A stretch of 64,000 bases of DNA from Isoetes taiwanensis (Eukaryota; Streptophyta; Lycopodiopsida; Isoetales; Isoetaceae), in NCBI GenBank assembly GCA_021234155.1, contig JAJEKV010000480.1, positions 1 to 64,000 on the forward strand, in the 5' to 3' direction. Below the pieces are notes generated by a model. The model saw nothing but the letters and a program-made list of their open reading frames with translations, ran no database searches and was not told the DNA's origin. The translations under genes were made by a program, and so were the position numbers. This document shows, one piece after another, positions 11,965 to 23,324 of the stretch. How positions within the stretch are numbered: the stretch's first letter is position 1; every line of letters begins with the position of its first letter.

Positions 11965-12085
11965 TATAACTAATGTGGCAAAATTAGACTTCAATGAAAC
12001 TTTATTTCCTAGTTCAAATGTTATTTTATAATTGAATAAGTGTCAAACTCAAATGTCTTAAGCACTTCACTACAATTTGGCCAAT
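11965..12085 (-). repeat. LTR remnant, 5' side of copia 2
   Basis: Adjacent to the PBS and sharing about 90 bp with 8895-8980. The outer limit is unclear; the LTR may extend into 12086-12310, where nothing else is recognisable. Confidence 0.55.
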
Positions 12086-12589
12086 CTTGATTCGGATTAT
12101 CTCACACTTTGCTCAACCAATCCCATCTACTCTACAAATGTAGTTTTCGATCACTTAAGCAATTGGTATGTTATCTCGGTCATTCAAGATCCTCATCGTT
12201 TGCTAGATCCTTGGTTTTGTATCTCTACGGCCGATGACACTATTCATCGACTAACCATTCCTCCAAATGCTATATATGTAATTAAATGTATAATACATTA
12301 AATAGACCATGGCATGCATGGTTAAAATTCCTTCAGCCAATTATTCTATGAACCTAGATACTACGCATTTCATCAGCACAGTGGCTGTCCTCCGACATGA
12401 ACACTTGCAGACAGGAGAACCAAGGGTGGTGGATCCAGTGTGGTGGACTATGTGTTGGTAGTTGAGTAGGAAACAGATAGTAAGGAAGAGGAGGTCGACT
12501 CAGATCACCTATCACTATATCTGCAGTTGCCCTGGCAGACTGTTTGGACCCCGGGTGCCATAGCACTTCGCAAGCCTCAGTTGCGCTTG
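12086..12589. other. LTR flank and unassigned DNA
   Basis: Possibly the outer LTR portion up to about 12310, then sequence leading into the LINE relic. No feature could be fixed here. Confidence 0.35.
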
Positions 12590-13683
12590 GCCTACGAGTG
12601 GAGGCCTATGCCCAAATCCTCGTAGAGGATTTACCAGGAGCTCTGCAGTGCCCTAAGCTATAGCAATACATCGAAAAGTTGATTGACATGCTATAGGGAC
12701 TGTCGTAGAGAGATGCTTCGGAAGAGGCCACCCTCGCTGGACCATGGGAACCGCCATCTTCCCATGCAACTAGTGGTTTGATCTGAATGCAAGAAACACA
12801 AATGCTAGCTTCGCCGAATCATGGGCCCTGCTCTGCGCTCGCACGCGCCCAAACAGTACTGCGCTTTCCGTAAGTTAAGAAAGCCAAATACATTGCTATC
12901 TCTTGGACTGCCACACCACGACCTTTTGGTGAAGGGTGCTCAGAAAGCCAGCACAACCTACAGGGAACATCACTCTCGAACATTGGAGGGAATACTTGCA
13001 GCAGCTCTACAATCTCCAAGGTGCCCAGACAGTGTACCCATCCAAGATGGCCCGGTGCTGAAAATCGTGGATGCTGATGTAGTTCAGGGCTTGCAGCGTC
13101 TTGCCAATGGGAAAGCGTCAGACTTGTATGGCATGCTGGCAGAGTTGCTCAAGTGGACGGGCCACCCATCTCACCAGGCCTAACTACCTTGTTCAACAAG
13201 GCATTACAAAAAGGATTTTCCCCACAGTGGACCGCTAGCAAAGTTGTGCACATCTACATGGCAGGTGACTCGCATTGCCCGACCAATTACTGGATGATCA
13301 TGGTCAATTCAGTATTCACCAAACTGCTAGCTGAAATTCTTGAGCAGCAGTTGATTGGCTGGGCCGAGGTGGCAGAAGTGTGGGCCCTAACACATGCAGG
13401 ATTCAGGCCCTGGCACTCAACCATTGACTACATCTTCACGTTGCGAACCTTGATCGAGGACAGTAGGAACTGTAGGCAGGACTTGTATTGCTGCTTCGTA
13501 GAGTTTGCCAAAGCCTTTGATATTGTGCCTCTGGAAAAGCTATGGGCGTGGTTGCGAGAGGGAGGGGTCCCTACGATCCGTATCGGATACCTGAGGAGAG
13601 AAATATGCACAGAAATAGCAGACAATGCCTCACATTGCGCCTTCAGCGAACCATCATGTAAAAATGTTCATGTACATGGCTAA
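12590..13683 (+). pseudogene. LINE reverse-transcriptase relic
   Basis: Plus-strand non-LTR reverse-transcriptase traces in several frames. HWREYLQQLY at about 12980 precedes the palm domain; VVQGLQRLANGKASD (13080-13125) is the K-A-x-D segment of early RT. The 176-codon frame 13153-13683 has THAGFRPWHSTIDYIFTLRT and CFVEFAKAFDIVPLEKLW, equivalent to the conserved G-F-R and D-F-x-K-A-F-D motifs. The YADD motif is missing because the copy stops soon after. It is related to the LINE at 21245-22909/45675-47150, whose equivalent segment reads AFVDFAKAFDTVPR. Confidence 0.8.
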
Positions 13684-14700
13684 TGATTTCCTTTTTGAGC
13701 TATTTGCATCTACATTTCAAAAGCGAAAAAGAACTCTCTTAGATATGTTGTAACTTCAAATAAAGTAGCGATACTAAAAATTTTTCTCTCGATATGTTGC
13801 ATGTTTTGGTGTGTTATGGAAGATCTTGTTTTTTTGGTTAGAAAAAAAAATCAAAATTCAAAAAACACCATGATGAACATATAAACCATTCAAAATAACA
13901 CATGTCCCATAACACGCCAAAACAAAGATTTTAGATTTTTGTTTTCTGCATACAAAATGTAGCCATGTTTCAGTGTTTGAATGTGATAAAAAGTTGTAGA
14001 ATTTGAAGAATTTAAGAGCAAGAATTTAAGAGTTCTTGTATTGAATCAAATAGACATGGAAGCACAATTTATCAACCCAACCGGGCCAGCATTAAGGAAA
14101 GCATTGTCTTTGAGTGCTTTTGTCGACCGGACTCAGAATGCTGCCACTTTCTAATATCGTCTTCTTGCCATTCATAGAACCCCTTATCATACATAGATTC
14201 TTCTAGGTGCTCCTTATTCCTTTGTTGTTTGGGGGCATAGAATCTGAACAAAGTATCACAACAAAATAACAAATGCGATGAAAGTGCATCAAAATAACAA
14301 ATATTATCGAGGTGAATGAAAGAATTACCAAGCACTAAAGATATGAGCTAAACAAAATCTCTACAAAAAGTTTAAGGATGGACTTTGAGCACTGGCAAGC
14401 AGAACACGTTCCAACTTAGCACAAGTTTTCAAACTAATAAGTGAGTGAGTGAAGGGGCCATCGCGATGCATTTCTTTTAACTATAATACTTATCTATAAG
14501 TTATTTGTTAAATTTATCTAAATATAAATCCACTTAAACTATGCTTTTAACTTTTATCGTACCATAGTTAGGCAATTTGTTCCATTCACACACTCCATTA
14601 AAGCTACCCATTTCATGGGCATAGAACAATCATGTCAACCACCTCTCGTCTCTTAGCCTCAACCCACGAGACAATTCTATTCCACTTGCAAAATCTAAAA
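13684..14700. other. AT-rich DNA, no gene
   Basis: About 1 kb of AT-rich sequence between the LINE relic and the Helitron. Short open frames show no recognisable motif. Confidence 0.5.
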
Positions 14701-15501
14701 TCCTATTCTGTATGTTATAAAGTTATAACGTAAGTATGTTTGTATGTCATGTATGAGAACCTAGATTGGATGGACGAGATTGGTCATTCGATTGAGTGGC
14801 CGAGATTTGATATTCTAGATGGTATAGATGCTTTGATCCAATGGTTGAGATTCACTCGCTTCAATCCCACGATCAAAGGTTTCGGAAGCGGGAAAAGGAA
14901 AATGGGAAAAAAGGAGAAGGAAAAGGGGGCAAAAAGGGAGGGGGGAAAATGAAAAAGGGTCAAAAATAAAACAAAAAGGAAAAGAAAATGGAAAAAGGGA
15001 AAAGGGAAAAACCAAAAGGGGAAGGACAAAAATAGAAGGGCAAATGGGAAAAACAAAAAAGGAAAAAAGGGAAGGTAAACAAGAAAACATGACGGGGAGG
15101 GAAAAAAAATAAGGGGAAAATAGAAAAAGAGGAAAGGGAAAACCGGGGAATGGGAAAAAGGAAACGTGTAAGGGAAAAGAGAAAAAGAAAATTGGAGGGA
15201 AAAGGAAAATGGAAAGGGAAAAATATAAAACAAAAATAGGAGAAAAGAGAAGGAAAAGAATGGAAGGGGGAGATGAAAAAGTAAAAAGAAAATGGGGAAA
15301 TAAATAATGGAAAAGGGGAAAGAGGAAATACAAGAGGGAAAAGCAGAAAAATGACAAATGTCGAATGTTCTTCATTGTGTAATTTTTTAATATGAATTAA
15401 TCTAACAATTGTTCAAATTTATCATTTACAGTTCCTCAACAACACTGGGCAACATTTTTAGTCTTTAGTAATGCCTGGCATTGTCGAGCACATGTTTCTA
15501 G
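14701..15501 (+). mobile_element. Non-autonomous Helitron (801 bp)
   Basis: The 5' end is TCCTATTCTGTATGTTATAA directly after an A (14700). The 3' end is an imperfect GCCTGGC/GTCGAGC hairpin (15473-15489) followed by CATGTTT and CTAG (15498-15501) directly before a T (15502). This gives the diagnostic A|TC...CTAG|T arrangement. The 3' end is a decayed version of the perfect hairpins at 43253-43281 and 55810-55838. No Rep/helicase gene is present, so it would need proteins from elsewhere. Most of the interior is a purine tract. Confidence 0.8.
14885..15355. repeat. Long purine-rich tract
   Basis: About 470 bp on the plus strand made mostly of GGGAAAAGGAAAA-type variants with few pyrimidines. 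It explains the 149- and 186-codon Phe/Pro/Leu-only frames on the other strand. Mirror-symmetric purine blocks of this type can form triplex DNA; that is inference. Confidence 0.9.
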
Positions 15502-15531
15502 TTCTCTTTTAGTATTAAAGAAAGCGTATGG

Positions 15532-15607
15532 TGGGATTCAATGTACTAAACGACACAAGTGCTAGGTCCTGGGATTCAATGTACTAAACGACACAAGTGT
15601 TAGGTCT
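15532..15607. repeat. 38-bp tandem duplication
   Basis: Two adjacent copies of a 38-bp unit beginning TGGGATTCAATGTACTAAAC that differ at only a few bases. Confidence 0.95.
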
Positions 15608-16058
15608 TGCATACAAAGCTTATGCTATTTTAATGATATCCATCCCAATGCTTTTCATACACGCTATCTTAGATTTTTTGGGTACAATGGATAACTATTC
15701 CTAGGTGTCTATCTAGATTTTTTGGCTCAAATGGAGCCCTGCCATTTGGCAATATTTTATCCATATGTATATCCATCATAACAAAGTGTTCATTTTACAA
15801 AAACAAACATCGTTTGGAAGATTCCTCAGGAAACAAGACAGCCAAATCTATCCATTTTTAAGGAGAATCACAATTCACTTTCTATTTTAATGTTTCCTGT
15901 CCTATTTGACAATTAATAATTTACAATGGTAAAGCAGTCAGCAGCAGTTAAAAGGCATTAGGGGTGACCAGATATAATGGTCCATGTAAGTTCGATCTTC
16001 AATGCCAGTCTTGCAGGCAAATAAAAATGGACCAAACCGTGTTTCTATTGTTCAGATC

Positions 16059-16694
16059 CTATGCATCTTTGCTTCTTATTTCTTGCTGTTTTCTGATCAG
16101 GTTAGCTCTGGCTGCAGACAAAGCCATGGTAGATTTGTTATCATGTTTAGAATCTCTGTATTTCTCATATGATTCAAAAAACTCCTTGTTCTCTTTCTCC
16201 AGCTCTTTCCAAACTGCAACATAATAGAAATTACAATTAGTTTGTATAAGACAGATCCACTATAGACCTCACATGCTTATCTTTTATGCTTGAAAGACAG
16301 CACAAATGCTCATTAATAAAAGGAACGCATTTGGATTTACTATCCACAGCAGAAATGGTTGCAAAGATGGTCGCTTTTAAAGTTGCGCCTATGGAAACAA
16401 AAACAAAAAAAAGCCAAATATACAAAAGCAATTGATACCTGTTCTGGTTATCACAGGCCTTACACCTGCGTGAACCGCCAGAGATTTGACACACTCTTCC
16501 ATATTCATATACAATACAAGGCATTCTTCTATCAAATGCTGCACCTGCAAGGATGAAAAATAAGAAAAAGCTCCAACATAAACCCTAAATCAAAGACCAG
16601 ATCTACAGACATGAAAAAATACCTTAAGAACATAAGAATACGAAACTCCTTCATTCGCCACAGCGGCTACAACGCTATTGGCGTCCAAATCCAT
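16059..16694 (-). CDS. Plant-specific TIGR01589-type small protein, three exons
   Basis: Minus-strand exons 16694-16623, 16544-16439 and 16213-16059 total 333 bp, exactly 110 codons plus TAG. Each junction has GT donors (GTATTTTT, GTATCAAT) and AG acceptors (CCTTGCAG, ATGTTGCAG), and the codon split by intron 2 joins to Val. The protein starts MDLDANSVVAAV. Its core VQHLIEECLVLYMNMEECVK, then HAGVRPVITRT and VWKELEKENKEFF (about residues 25-72), matches the pattern I recall for the plant-specific family TIGR01589, whose biochemical role is unknown. Length is normal and no stop or frameshift interrupts the spliced frame. Start chosen because it is the first ATG of the frame and gives a clean exon. 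The tail after residue 75 is less conserved in the family, so an alternative 3' splice is possible. This is the only convincing host gene in the window. Confidence 0.82.
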
Positions 16695-16878
16695 CCCGAC
16701 GAAATATGAAAAGCTTATTTTCTTAGAATCGGCCGAACATTCTTAAAAGAAAATAAGTTAACGGAAGAACTGGTGCCTGTGCGAAGAGTGTTAAACCTGA
16801 AGAAAAAGCTGAAATGCGAAGAGAAATATATTGACAGGTTCAGACCAAGGAGCTTCTAAGCTGCCATCGCCGGGAATC

Positions 16879-16958
16879 CACGTGGCAGGAGGTCATTGGG
16901 TGAAATGGGATCTTCAGATTGGAGGCCACGTGAGGTGTCCACGTCAGGAGGACACGTG
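16879..16958 (-). promoter_or_regulatory. G-box (ACGT) cluster upstream of the small gene
   Basis: Three CACGTG palindromes (16879-16884, 16927-16932, 16953-16958) and one CACGTC (16940-16945) lie within 80 bp, about 185-265 bp upstream of the ATG at 16694. Such ACGT cores are bound by plant bZIP and bHLH factors and, when clustered, typify ABA-, light- or stress-responsive promoters. Function here is inferred from position and clustering only. Confidence 0.6.
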
Positions 16959-17555
16959 TTGCATTTTCCCGTTGCCATTGAATGGCCAGGGGAGATAGCT
17001 TGTGCAAGGCTGGAGTGCTTCTTGTTTTTTGGCCTCATGCCAAAAAGTGTGGCTTCCATACTATTCCATTGGCCTCCCATATGTCTTTCTTAACCAAGAG
17101 TGTGGCATCTCCCAAATTCCTCCCCTCTCCACTGAGCCTTTCCACCACCTCCAATGCCGAATATACCCAGTTGCAAAATCACGACTCTTCCTTGTCGGTG
17201 ATCCTATTCAACAATTGTTCATTGTTGTACAGCCCCTACATGTCCCTTGTCCTCATCCCCGAATATGCTACTCATAACATCGCGATTTCCGGTGTGACTA
17301 TTTATGTCCATGCTAGTTCTGAAATGTTAACTCTCAAGTCCATGCTGGGCTCAAATATATATATGTCCGCAATTATAATAAACTAATAAGTTGCAGTAAT
17401 TATCAACTTGTGCAACCTCTTTGTGCACTATTTATTTGCTGCTACAAGAATAGCAATTTTTTGGAAAAACAATGCGCAATTGGGATATGAGTCCGTCTTG
17501 CATGTTGTTGGACATTGCCATGATAAATGTAGAACCGATCTAATAATATGTAGGA
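16959..17555. other. Intergenic DNA
   Basis: Short overlapping open frames only. Nothing recognised beyond the promoter cluster. Confidence 0.45.
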
Positions 17556-18184
17556 CGAAATTTTACCACCTTAAAATTTCGCCATTATTCGACGCGGATT
17601 TTTTATATCCACGAAAATCCTGTGAATTGTGGCGTTCTTGGTAGCCGTCCGTCCAAACTTTACTACCTTCTTCATCTCCTACTCTACTTCTTCATCTACG
17701 TTTTGTGACTTCCAATCCAACTTATTTTAGGCTTCATGCTTACGTCGTGATAGAAGCCATGGATCAAAACGCCATAGAGTGGCCTATACAAGCCCGGTGG
17801 TGGGCGCCACAATCTTAGGGTTTCAAAGAAGATTTGCCCACGGGATCTAAGATTGAAGGCGAATCGCATATTTGCCCATAGGATCACGAGATTGAAGGCG
17901 AAAATCTGCGACTCTGGAGGCCATTTTTTCTTTGGGTTCACGGTCTAACTAGGTTCACGGTTTAAATAGTGGACCGGGGCATAGGCGGAAAAGTGGACCA
18001 TTCTTCCAATAGCCATAGACATAGAAGCGGGGCTTCTTCTTACGGCTGACCATAGGCGGATCTTGCTTCTTTTTGTATCGGGGAATCAGGCTACATCGGA
18101 GTAGGCAGATCTTGCTTCTTTTGTATCGGGAATCAGGCTACATGAGTTTGTGCGCGCTAAATTTTAAGGTGGATAAAAATTTCG
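17556..18184. mobile_element. MITE-like element with ~27-bp inverted ends
   Basis: The left end CGAAATTTTACCACCTTAAA (17556 on) is mirrored by the complement of 18158-18184, which reads CGAAATTTTTATCCACCTTA, an imperfect inverted repeat. Inside, a ~49-bp unit around GATCTTGCTTCTTTT is tandemly duplicated (18054-18143). No coding frame of note and no clear target duplication. Confidence 0.55.
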
Positions 18185-18186
18185 TT

Positions 18187-18335
18187 GGAGAATTTCACTC
18201 ACTTGGGTTGAAATTTCTCGAGGAAATTTTAAGGCGGAACTGGCGCCACTGGCCACTCCGCGCGGCTCCGTGGCCCGGGCCGCCCAGTCGTCTCAAAATT
18301 TCCTGGAGAAATTTCAAGGTGAGTGAAATTTCTCC
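18187..18335. repeat. 149-bp palindrome with ~45-bp arms
   Basis: The arm starting GGAGAATTTCACTCACTTGG is matched in inverse by the end GGTGAGTGAAATTTCTCC, enclosing a GC-rich centre (CCGCGCGGCTCC...GGCCCGGGCC). It could fold into a long hairpin. It abuts the right end of the preceding MITE-like element and may be a separate small insertion. Confidence 0.75.
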
Positions 18336-18829
18336 TTCCTTTAGATTGTGGTGATAGACTTGCATGAATACTAGATAGGCTTTTTATTAACATCATTAGA
18401 TTTTTTATACATGGTTGAGAGTGGGTACCCTTACACATGTGAGCTACCCACAAAAATTAAAAGATGCAAGGAATATCCAGTTATATCAAAACCCAAAACA
18501 ACAAGATTAACATATGCAATCCACAATGGAGTGTACCTGCCAAGAGCTTATTGTCAATATTAAAAAACTTTTCATATTCTCAAGGAAAACCCCTGGGAAT
18601 AAACAAGGGGGATGCACATTTGTAGTGCGTAACTAACATCCGCGATACTTTTAGGAGTTTTTTATTAGCATTTGCTTACGTATATGTATCCAAAGAACTA
18701 TGCAAGTATAGGACTAGTTGCATGAAAAATACACTAAGGGAGATGGAATATATATAAAATTTGTAGAAAAGTTGAAAATGGGCAGATAATACATATAAAA
18801 TTTCTAGTTTCTCTAGTTTCGACCAGTGG

Positions 18830-19092
18830 CCTTCCAATCCCTGGTTTGGGTACTCTTAGTTGCCTACCCACGTCTTGGTTTTGTTATATTTGGTTTTGCT
18901 TTAGTTGCTATGTTCTGTAAGGGGTTTAGTCCCCATGTCTTCTTCTGTCTGGGCTTATGCCCTTTCTTTGCTTTTGGGTTGGGGTCTGAGTTCTAGTTTG
19001 GGCTTACGCCCTTTGTACTATTCCGTCCCATAAGCTCGGAGAGCTTCCAGTGGACGTTAAAATTTTTATCTTATCTTATCTTATCTTATCTA
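18830..19092 (+). mobile_element. 3' tail of a non-LTR retrotransposon with (TTATC)n
   Basis: A non-coding segment with serial short hairpins (GGGGTTTAGTCCCC, GGGCTTATGCCC, GGGCTTACGCCC) ending in five TTATC units. Structured 3' UTRs and microsatellite tails are typical of plant LINEs and their derivatives. It appears to be a 5'-truncated insertion. The assignment rests on structure. Confidence 0.5.
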
Positions 19093-19399
19093 CAGAAATA
19101 TTTTATGGGGTATGCATGCAGAGGGATTGATAGAAGTATGAAAAGGGGTTTTCTGTTAGTAAAGTGGTAAATAAGGGGTTTTTACCTGACCAAATCTTCG
19201 CAAATGGCATATTCAATATACATATAGGTGAATTCCCCAGGCGGCTTAGGCAAATGTAATATTCATTAAAGTCGTTAGAAAATCAAAACTCTCAAATTGG
19301 AGATGCTCTGATAAGAACTAAAAACCTCTTTAAAAAGGTCAACCCACGACATGATAAGTAAACAATGGTATACAAATAAATAATAACTAAGGGAGGGGG

Positions 19400-21180
19400 A
19401 TCAGAGAAATAACTAAGGCCGCCATGGCAAACCCTAGTTTGCCAGCTCCTAGAACACGTTCTTCAGCCTTGGGTGCCTTTAACGCGGTAGGTGGTGCCTC
19501 AACCTCTTCTTCTGTACATGATGTGAACTCTTCTCTGCTGCTTCTTAATTTACCAAATAATTCTCTCCTTAATTCTCTTGCTTTTGACTCTCCTGTTAGT
19601 ATGAGCGTGGACATGCATCACTTCCCTCCTCTTTCCAAATCTATCCATGTGCCGACTTTTCAAGTAAAAGCCACCATATCTACTCCTAGCATTACCTCTG
19701 CCTCCGTTCCATCTGCTTGTGCTGGGCCTCTACCCGCCTCTTTTGCTCCTTGGAGTTCTTCTGATACAATGGCTAGGGCACCCTCTACACGATCTAGTGA
19801 TTGGATCAAACGTGATATGACATATGATGGTCAATTTGCTTGTGTCTCTGTTGCATTGAATATCATGTTGCAGAACAATAAGAAGGAACTAAGCTCATAT
19901 CTTAACGAATTGTAAGCGCAAAGTGATTGTATAGATGTTCAATTGCCTTCTGAGGGTATTTTCTATGAGGTACATGAATGTTCAAATGCTTTTATACAGG
20001 CTGGCCTACCAGTTGTTGAGATTGATCACACTGTGCATTTGCAGTGTGTTCAGAATCTTGTGTCCCATGCACTTGTGTGCTATTTCATTAAGCTCTTTCT
20101 TGATCTCAGGAGAATTGGATTTTAGCTAAAACATCATCTTTAGAGATTGGGTCTCCCTAATTATGCATCTTTAAAGGTGCCGAATAAAGATACTAATTTT
20201 TTTCTAGTTAGTTGTGGTTGACAAGCTTGTGGAAAGTGCCGTTGATCCTCTTTGGGGACATTATCTTCTGTACCAGGTTTATTCTCCTGGATTTCTGCCA
20301 AGTAAGTCTGGTGCATTGCGAATGCCTTGCTGGTTTGCATTGGAATATTTTCCACTTGAATTGCAAGTTTCTGATTTCATGACTGCTATTGCAAATGGAA
20401 GGGGTATGCATCTTTTCCATTCCATTGTTAATGATCCTCAAATTGCATGTCCCTTCCCACTTGTGTTTCTATTCCCCAGTCAGTAATGGTTAAGAACAAC
20501 CCTCTTTTCTTCAAATACATACTACATCTGCTTAAAGGACTAGAGCTTATTGCCAAGATGTTTCCTAGTGTTGAAACTTTTTCTACTTATAGATCTAGGC
20601 ATACTCCTGTATCTGCCTCTCCAGTTGCTTCTACAGCATGTCAGATAGCATGTTCTTCAGCTACATGTCCTCTTGTGTCATCTTCTGATGTGTCTCCTTC
20701 TGCAGTTAATTCACCAGTATTACCGTCTCTTGTGTCTTCTCCTCAAGTTGCTTCTGCACTACCACTTCCTTCTAGTGCATCTGCCTTTTAGATTATCATG
20801 TAGCAAGAATAGTTCACCTCCTCTGATTGTTCGCCCGGTAGCTCCAGTATCTGCTATCATTGTTATTGCGGACGTCCCTCTGCATGATCTAGTGGCATTC
20901 AGACACCAAAAGACAAGTGCACTTGCTCTTAGTGATTCTATGGATGTGGAACTTTGGTCTGGTTGTTTATTTGTATTTAAGATATATGTGTATTATTCTT
21001 TTCTCTGTTGTGAGAAGAAAGTGGTTTTTCTTCCATTATGTTATCATGCTTAGACAAGTGGCTTTGCTCAATTGGGTCTGTTTATCCACTGGGTTTTTGT
21101 TCCTGTGTTTGCATTGTATCATGTATTGTTTGAGAGTGATTAATAAAGTCTGACGTCTTCCAAAAAACAAAAAAAAAAAA
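19400..21180 (+). pseudogene. LINE ORF1-like gene copy with poly(A)
   Basis: Starts at ATG 19424 (MANPSLPAPRTRSS). One frame runs to 20125 with a single stop at 19913-19915. It shifts by one frame for 20214-20486 and returns to the first frame from 20447 to 20791. The Ser/Pro-rich N-terminus, the central block VDPLWGHYLLYQ and the segment MPCWFALEYFPLELQ resemble the DUF4283-type RNA-binding part of plant LINE ORF1. A second Ser/Pro/Val-rich tail follows. The 3' UTR has AATAAA (21142-21147) and a poly(A) run ending at 21180, as expected of a reverse-transcribed copy. The ORF1 protein would bind element RNA; this copy is broken. Confidence 0.68.
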
Positions 21181-21244
21181 CTTACAGAAAGAAACATCAC
21201 CTTAGAAGCTATTTACAAAAATATGTAATAGCTATCTTAAACAT

Positions 21245-22398
21245 ATGATAAGAGAACGGCGAACATTGTTAATAGAGGCCTTGACAGTAAGCTATTGGAA
21301 TTGTCATGGACTCAACCAAGCAAAAATAGATGCTACATATGAGACCTGGAAACAAAATGATATGCTGTTATTCACAGAGACTTGGGCACACCAGTTCCGT
21401 TCTTTATCGGACATCCATAACTTTGTTTTGCTTGGACAAGTATGTAATGAAAAATTGACAGGGGCTGGGCGTGGCTTTGGAGGTATTGCTGTTTATGGCA
21501 AAGCTAATGTAGGGCATGGTTTCAACTCATCAAAGAAGATGTAAACAAGCAGTTCATATGGTTGAAAATTAAAACAATGGGACGCAATATATTTTTAGCT
21601 ATCTGCTATTTTGCTCCATCAAATGCATCCATCCATAGTCACCATGAGCTAAATAAGGATGATCCGTTCTGCTATCTCTGCTCTGATGTCATGGAATTCT
21701 GCTCACAGGGTGATGTGTTGATTATAGAAGATTGCAATGGGCGCACAAGCAATCAACAAGCAAGAACTTTTGAAGATATTTCAGGTGCAAAATTGAATGA
21801 GATAGCAGATCCGGTATATCTCAGATCCTCAGAAGATCACACTACTAATGCCACAGGCAAATCCCTGCTGGAGTTTGCCACGGTATGCCGGCTGAAGATC
21901 TTGAATGGTATAAGCTTGTTTCAGCAGTCTGGGAAATTCACATGTATGAACCATACAGGGGCAAGCACAATCGATTATCTCCTAGCTAAAAATGCAGATC
22001 TCATTGGAGAGTTCTTCATAGGAGACAAGATGCCTAACTCAGACCATGCTCCGCTCCACTTGACAATTAAGGCCAAAGCCCATATCCATATGCAGCAGCC
22101 AAGCTTCCACCCAAGGCTGAAAATAAACTTCACATACAGTGCTTAATACAGGGGACTTGTGGAGGAGTTACTGGCACAAACGTCCTGGTCAGGCCATCTT
22201 GTGGAAGATGCGAAACAATTCTCGGAACTGCTGCTACTAGCTGCTGGAAAGGTGTTTGGATTTTCCAAGAAACACTTGCGCAGCAAACCTTGCAATTCTT
22301 GGTGGGACGAGGAATGCCAAGCTGCAAGAAACATGTTTGATAAGGGACCACATACTCACCCTTCGAGCCATGATAGCATGGAAAAAATTAGTGGCTAA
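21245..22398 (+). pseudogene. LINE ORF2: AP-type endonuclease region (5' half)
   Basis: Frames 21245-21544, 21562-22146 and 22159-22398 form one ORF2 broken by a shift near 21545 and a TAA at 22144-22146. Landmarks of the exonuclease/endonuclease/phosphatase fold appear in order: SYWNCHGLN at the start, LLFTETW (catalytic Glu), FGGIAVY, IIEDCNGRTSN (the D-x-N segment) and NSDHAPLHL (the catalytic S-D-H). The endonuclease nicks target DNA for priming. The frame ends at AWKKLVAK, where the linker to reverse transcriptase should follow; unrelated repeat DNA follows. The same LINE resumes at 22866 and, after the CACTA element, at 45678. Confidence 0.85.
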
Positions 22399-22865
22399 AC
22401 TTAGCTAAATGGCGAAATTTTGGCCTTGTTCGGAAAAAAATTGGCTAAACTATGGCCCTTTTTGGGCTAAAAAAAAATAAATTTTTAGCCAACTCTATTT
22501 CACGCCCCATCTCCATTTCCTCCGACTTTAGCTAATCGCAAGAAAGTGTAACTGCCAAAATTTGGAATGTTTAGCCAAAGCTTAGAAGCTTTTACGTCAA
22601 ATTTTAGTGTACTTTAGCCAAATTATCCTATAGCCTTTATATTTATTATGGTCAGTTAATATTTAGGTCTCAAATTAGTGCAAAATAGTCAAAAGATAGA
22701 AGTTTTTTTTCTTTTAAATAAAAGTTTAGCCAAACGTCAGAAAGTGCAGGTGGCAAAATTTAGAAAGTTTAGCTAAACATTAGAAGCTTTCACCCCAATT
22801 TTTGGCATGCTTTAGCCAAGTCTATTTCACCACTTTGAATATAAAAGTTCCTTAATTTTTTCCCT
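22399..22865. repeat. TTTAGCCAAA-rich insertion with internal duplication
   Basis: AT-rich DNA between two LINE segments. A ~90-bp block (22534-22621) recurs at 22730-22821 with the shared elements AGAAAGTG, CAAAATTT and TTAGAAGCTTT. TTAGCCAA/TTGGCTAA motifs occur many times on both strands, and one end contains GGCCTTGTTCGG, also seen inverted near 30335. It behaves like a decayed small transposon that replaced part of the LINE. Exact ends not found. Confidence 0.5.
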
Positions 22866-22909
22866 GCATGATAGAGAAGGCCAAGTCTCCTAATGCTGCT
22901 CTATATGTA

Positions 22910-22939
22910 CACAACAAGAGAATGGACATTTAGCGACGT
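22910..22939 (+). repeat. Left terminal inverted repeat of the CACTA-type element
   Basis: Starts CACAACAAGAGAATGG and continues CATTTAGCGACGT; preceded by the duplicated GTA. Confidence 0.9.
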
Positions 22940-23324
22940 GGGCTTGCGACGTCTGAGTCACGTGACATCGCAAATAACGTGACCATGCGACGTCAATGCG
23001 GCGACCGTCGTGAACCGCGTCGCATGCGGCGACAATGGTGCGGCGTCGACGTGGCCGTGGCGTGGCGGATACATCCACGCCATGTGGGCGCTTACACCGG
23101 TGGGCGGCCAGTGTCACGCGCCAGTGGGCGCTTTAAACGTCGGCGTCGCGACGGCGTCTGATGCTGGCCCATCTGTGGCGTGAGTAGGCTTAGGCGCTGG
23201 TGGGCGGCGGCAGTGTCGCCCAGTGGATGTTCTGACGTGGCGTAGCATGCGGCGTCGTATATATAACGTATGTGGCGTATGTGCATATATATGACCGCGT
23301 CGATGCGTATATATGTGACACGAG
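22940..23324. repeat. Left subterminal repeat region
   Basis: GC-rich stretch with repeated GCGACG, GTCGCATGCGGCG and GCGTCG variants in both orientations. CACTA elements carry such short subterminal repeats as binding sites for their TnpA-type protein; that role is inferred from family knowledge. Confidence 0.75.

Larger units (their letters stand above)
8862..12085 (-). mobile_element. Ty1-copia remnant 2
   Basis: A second minus-strand copia element with gag, zinc knuckle, protease, integrase and the beginning of reverse transcriptase in order. The pol frame ends within early reverse transcriptase near 9000, so the 3' half of pol is deleted. Flanking direct repeats of ~90 bp (8895-8980 and 11998-12080, both containing TTTCCTAGTTCAAATGTTA) are what is left of the LTRs. 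Outer borders are uncertain and no target duplication was found. Confidence 0.82.

Noticed and set aside
14784-15375. 149- and 186-codon Phe/Leu/Pro-rich minus-strand frames, apparently membrane-like
   Set aside because: They are produced by the purine tract of the Helitron; no signal, no motif, and composition alone keeps the frames open.
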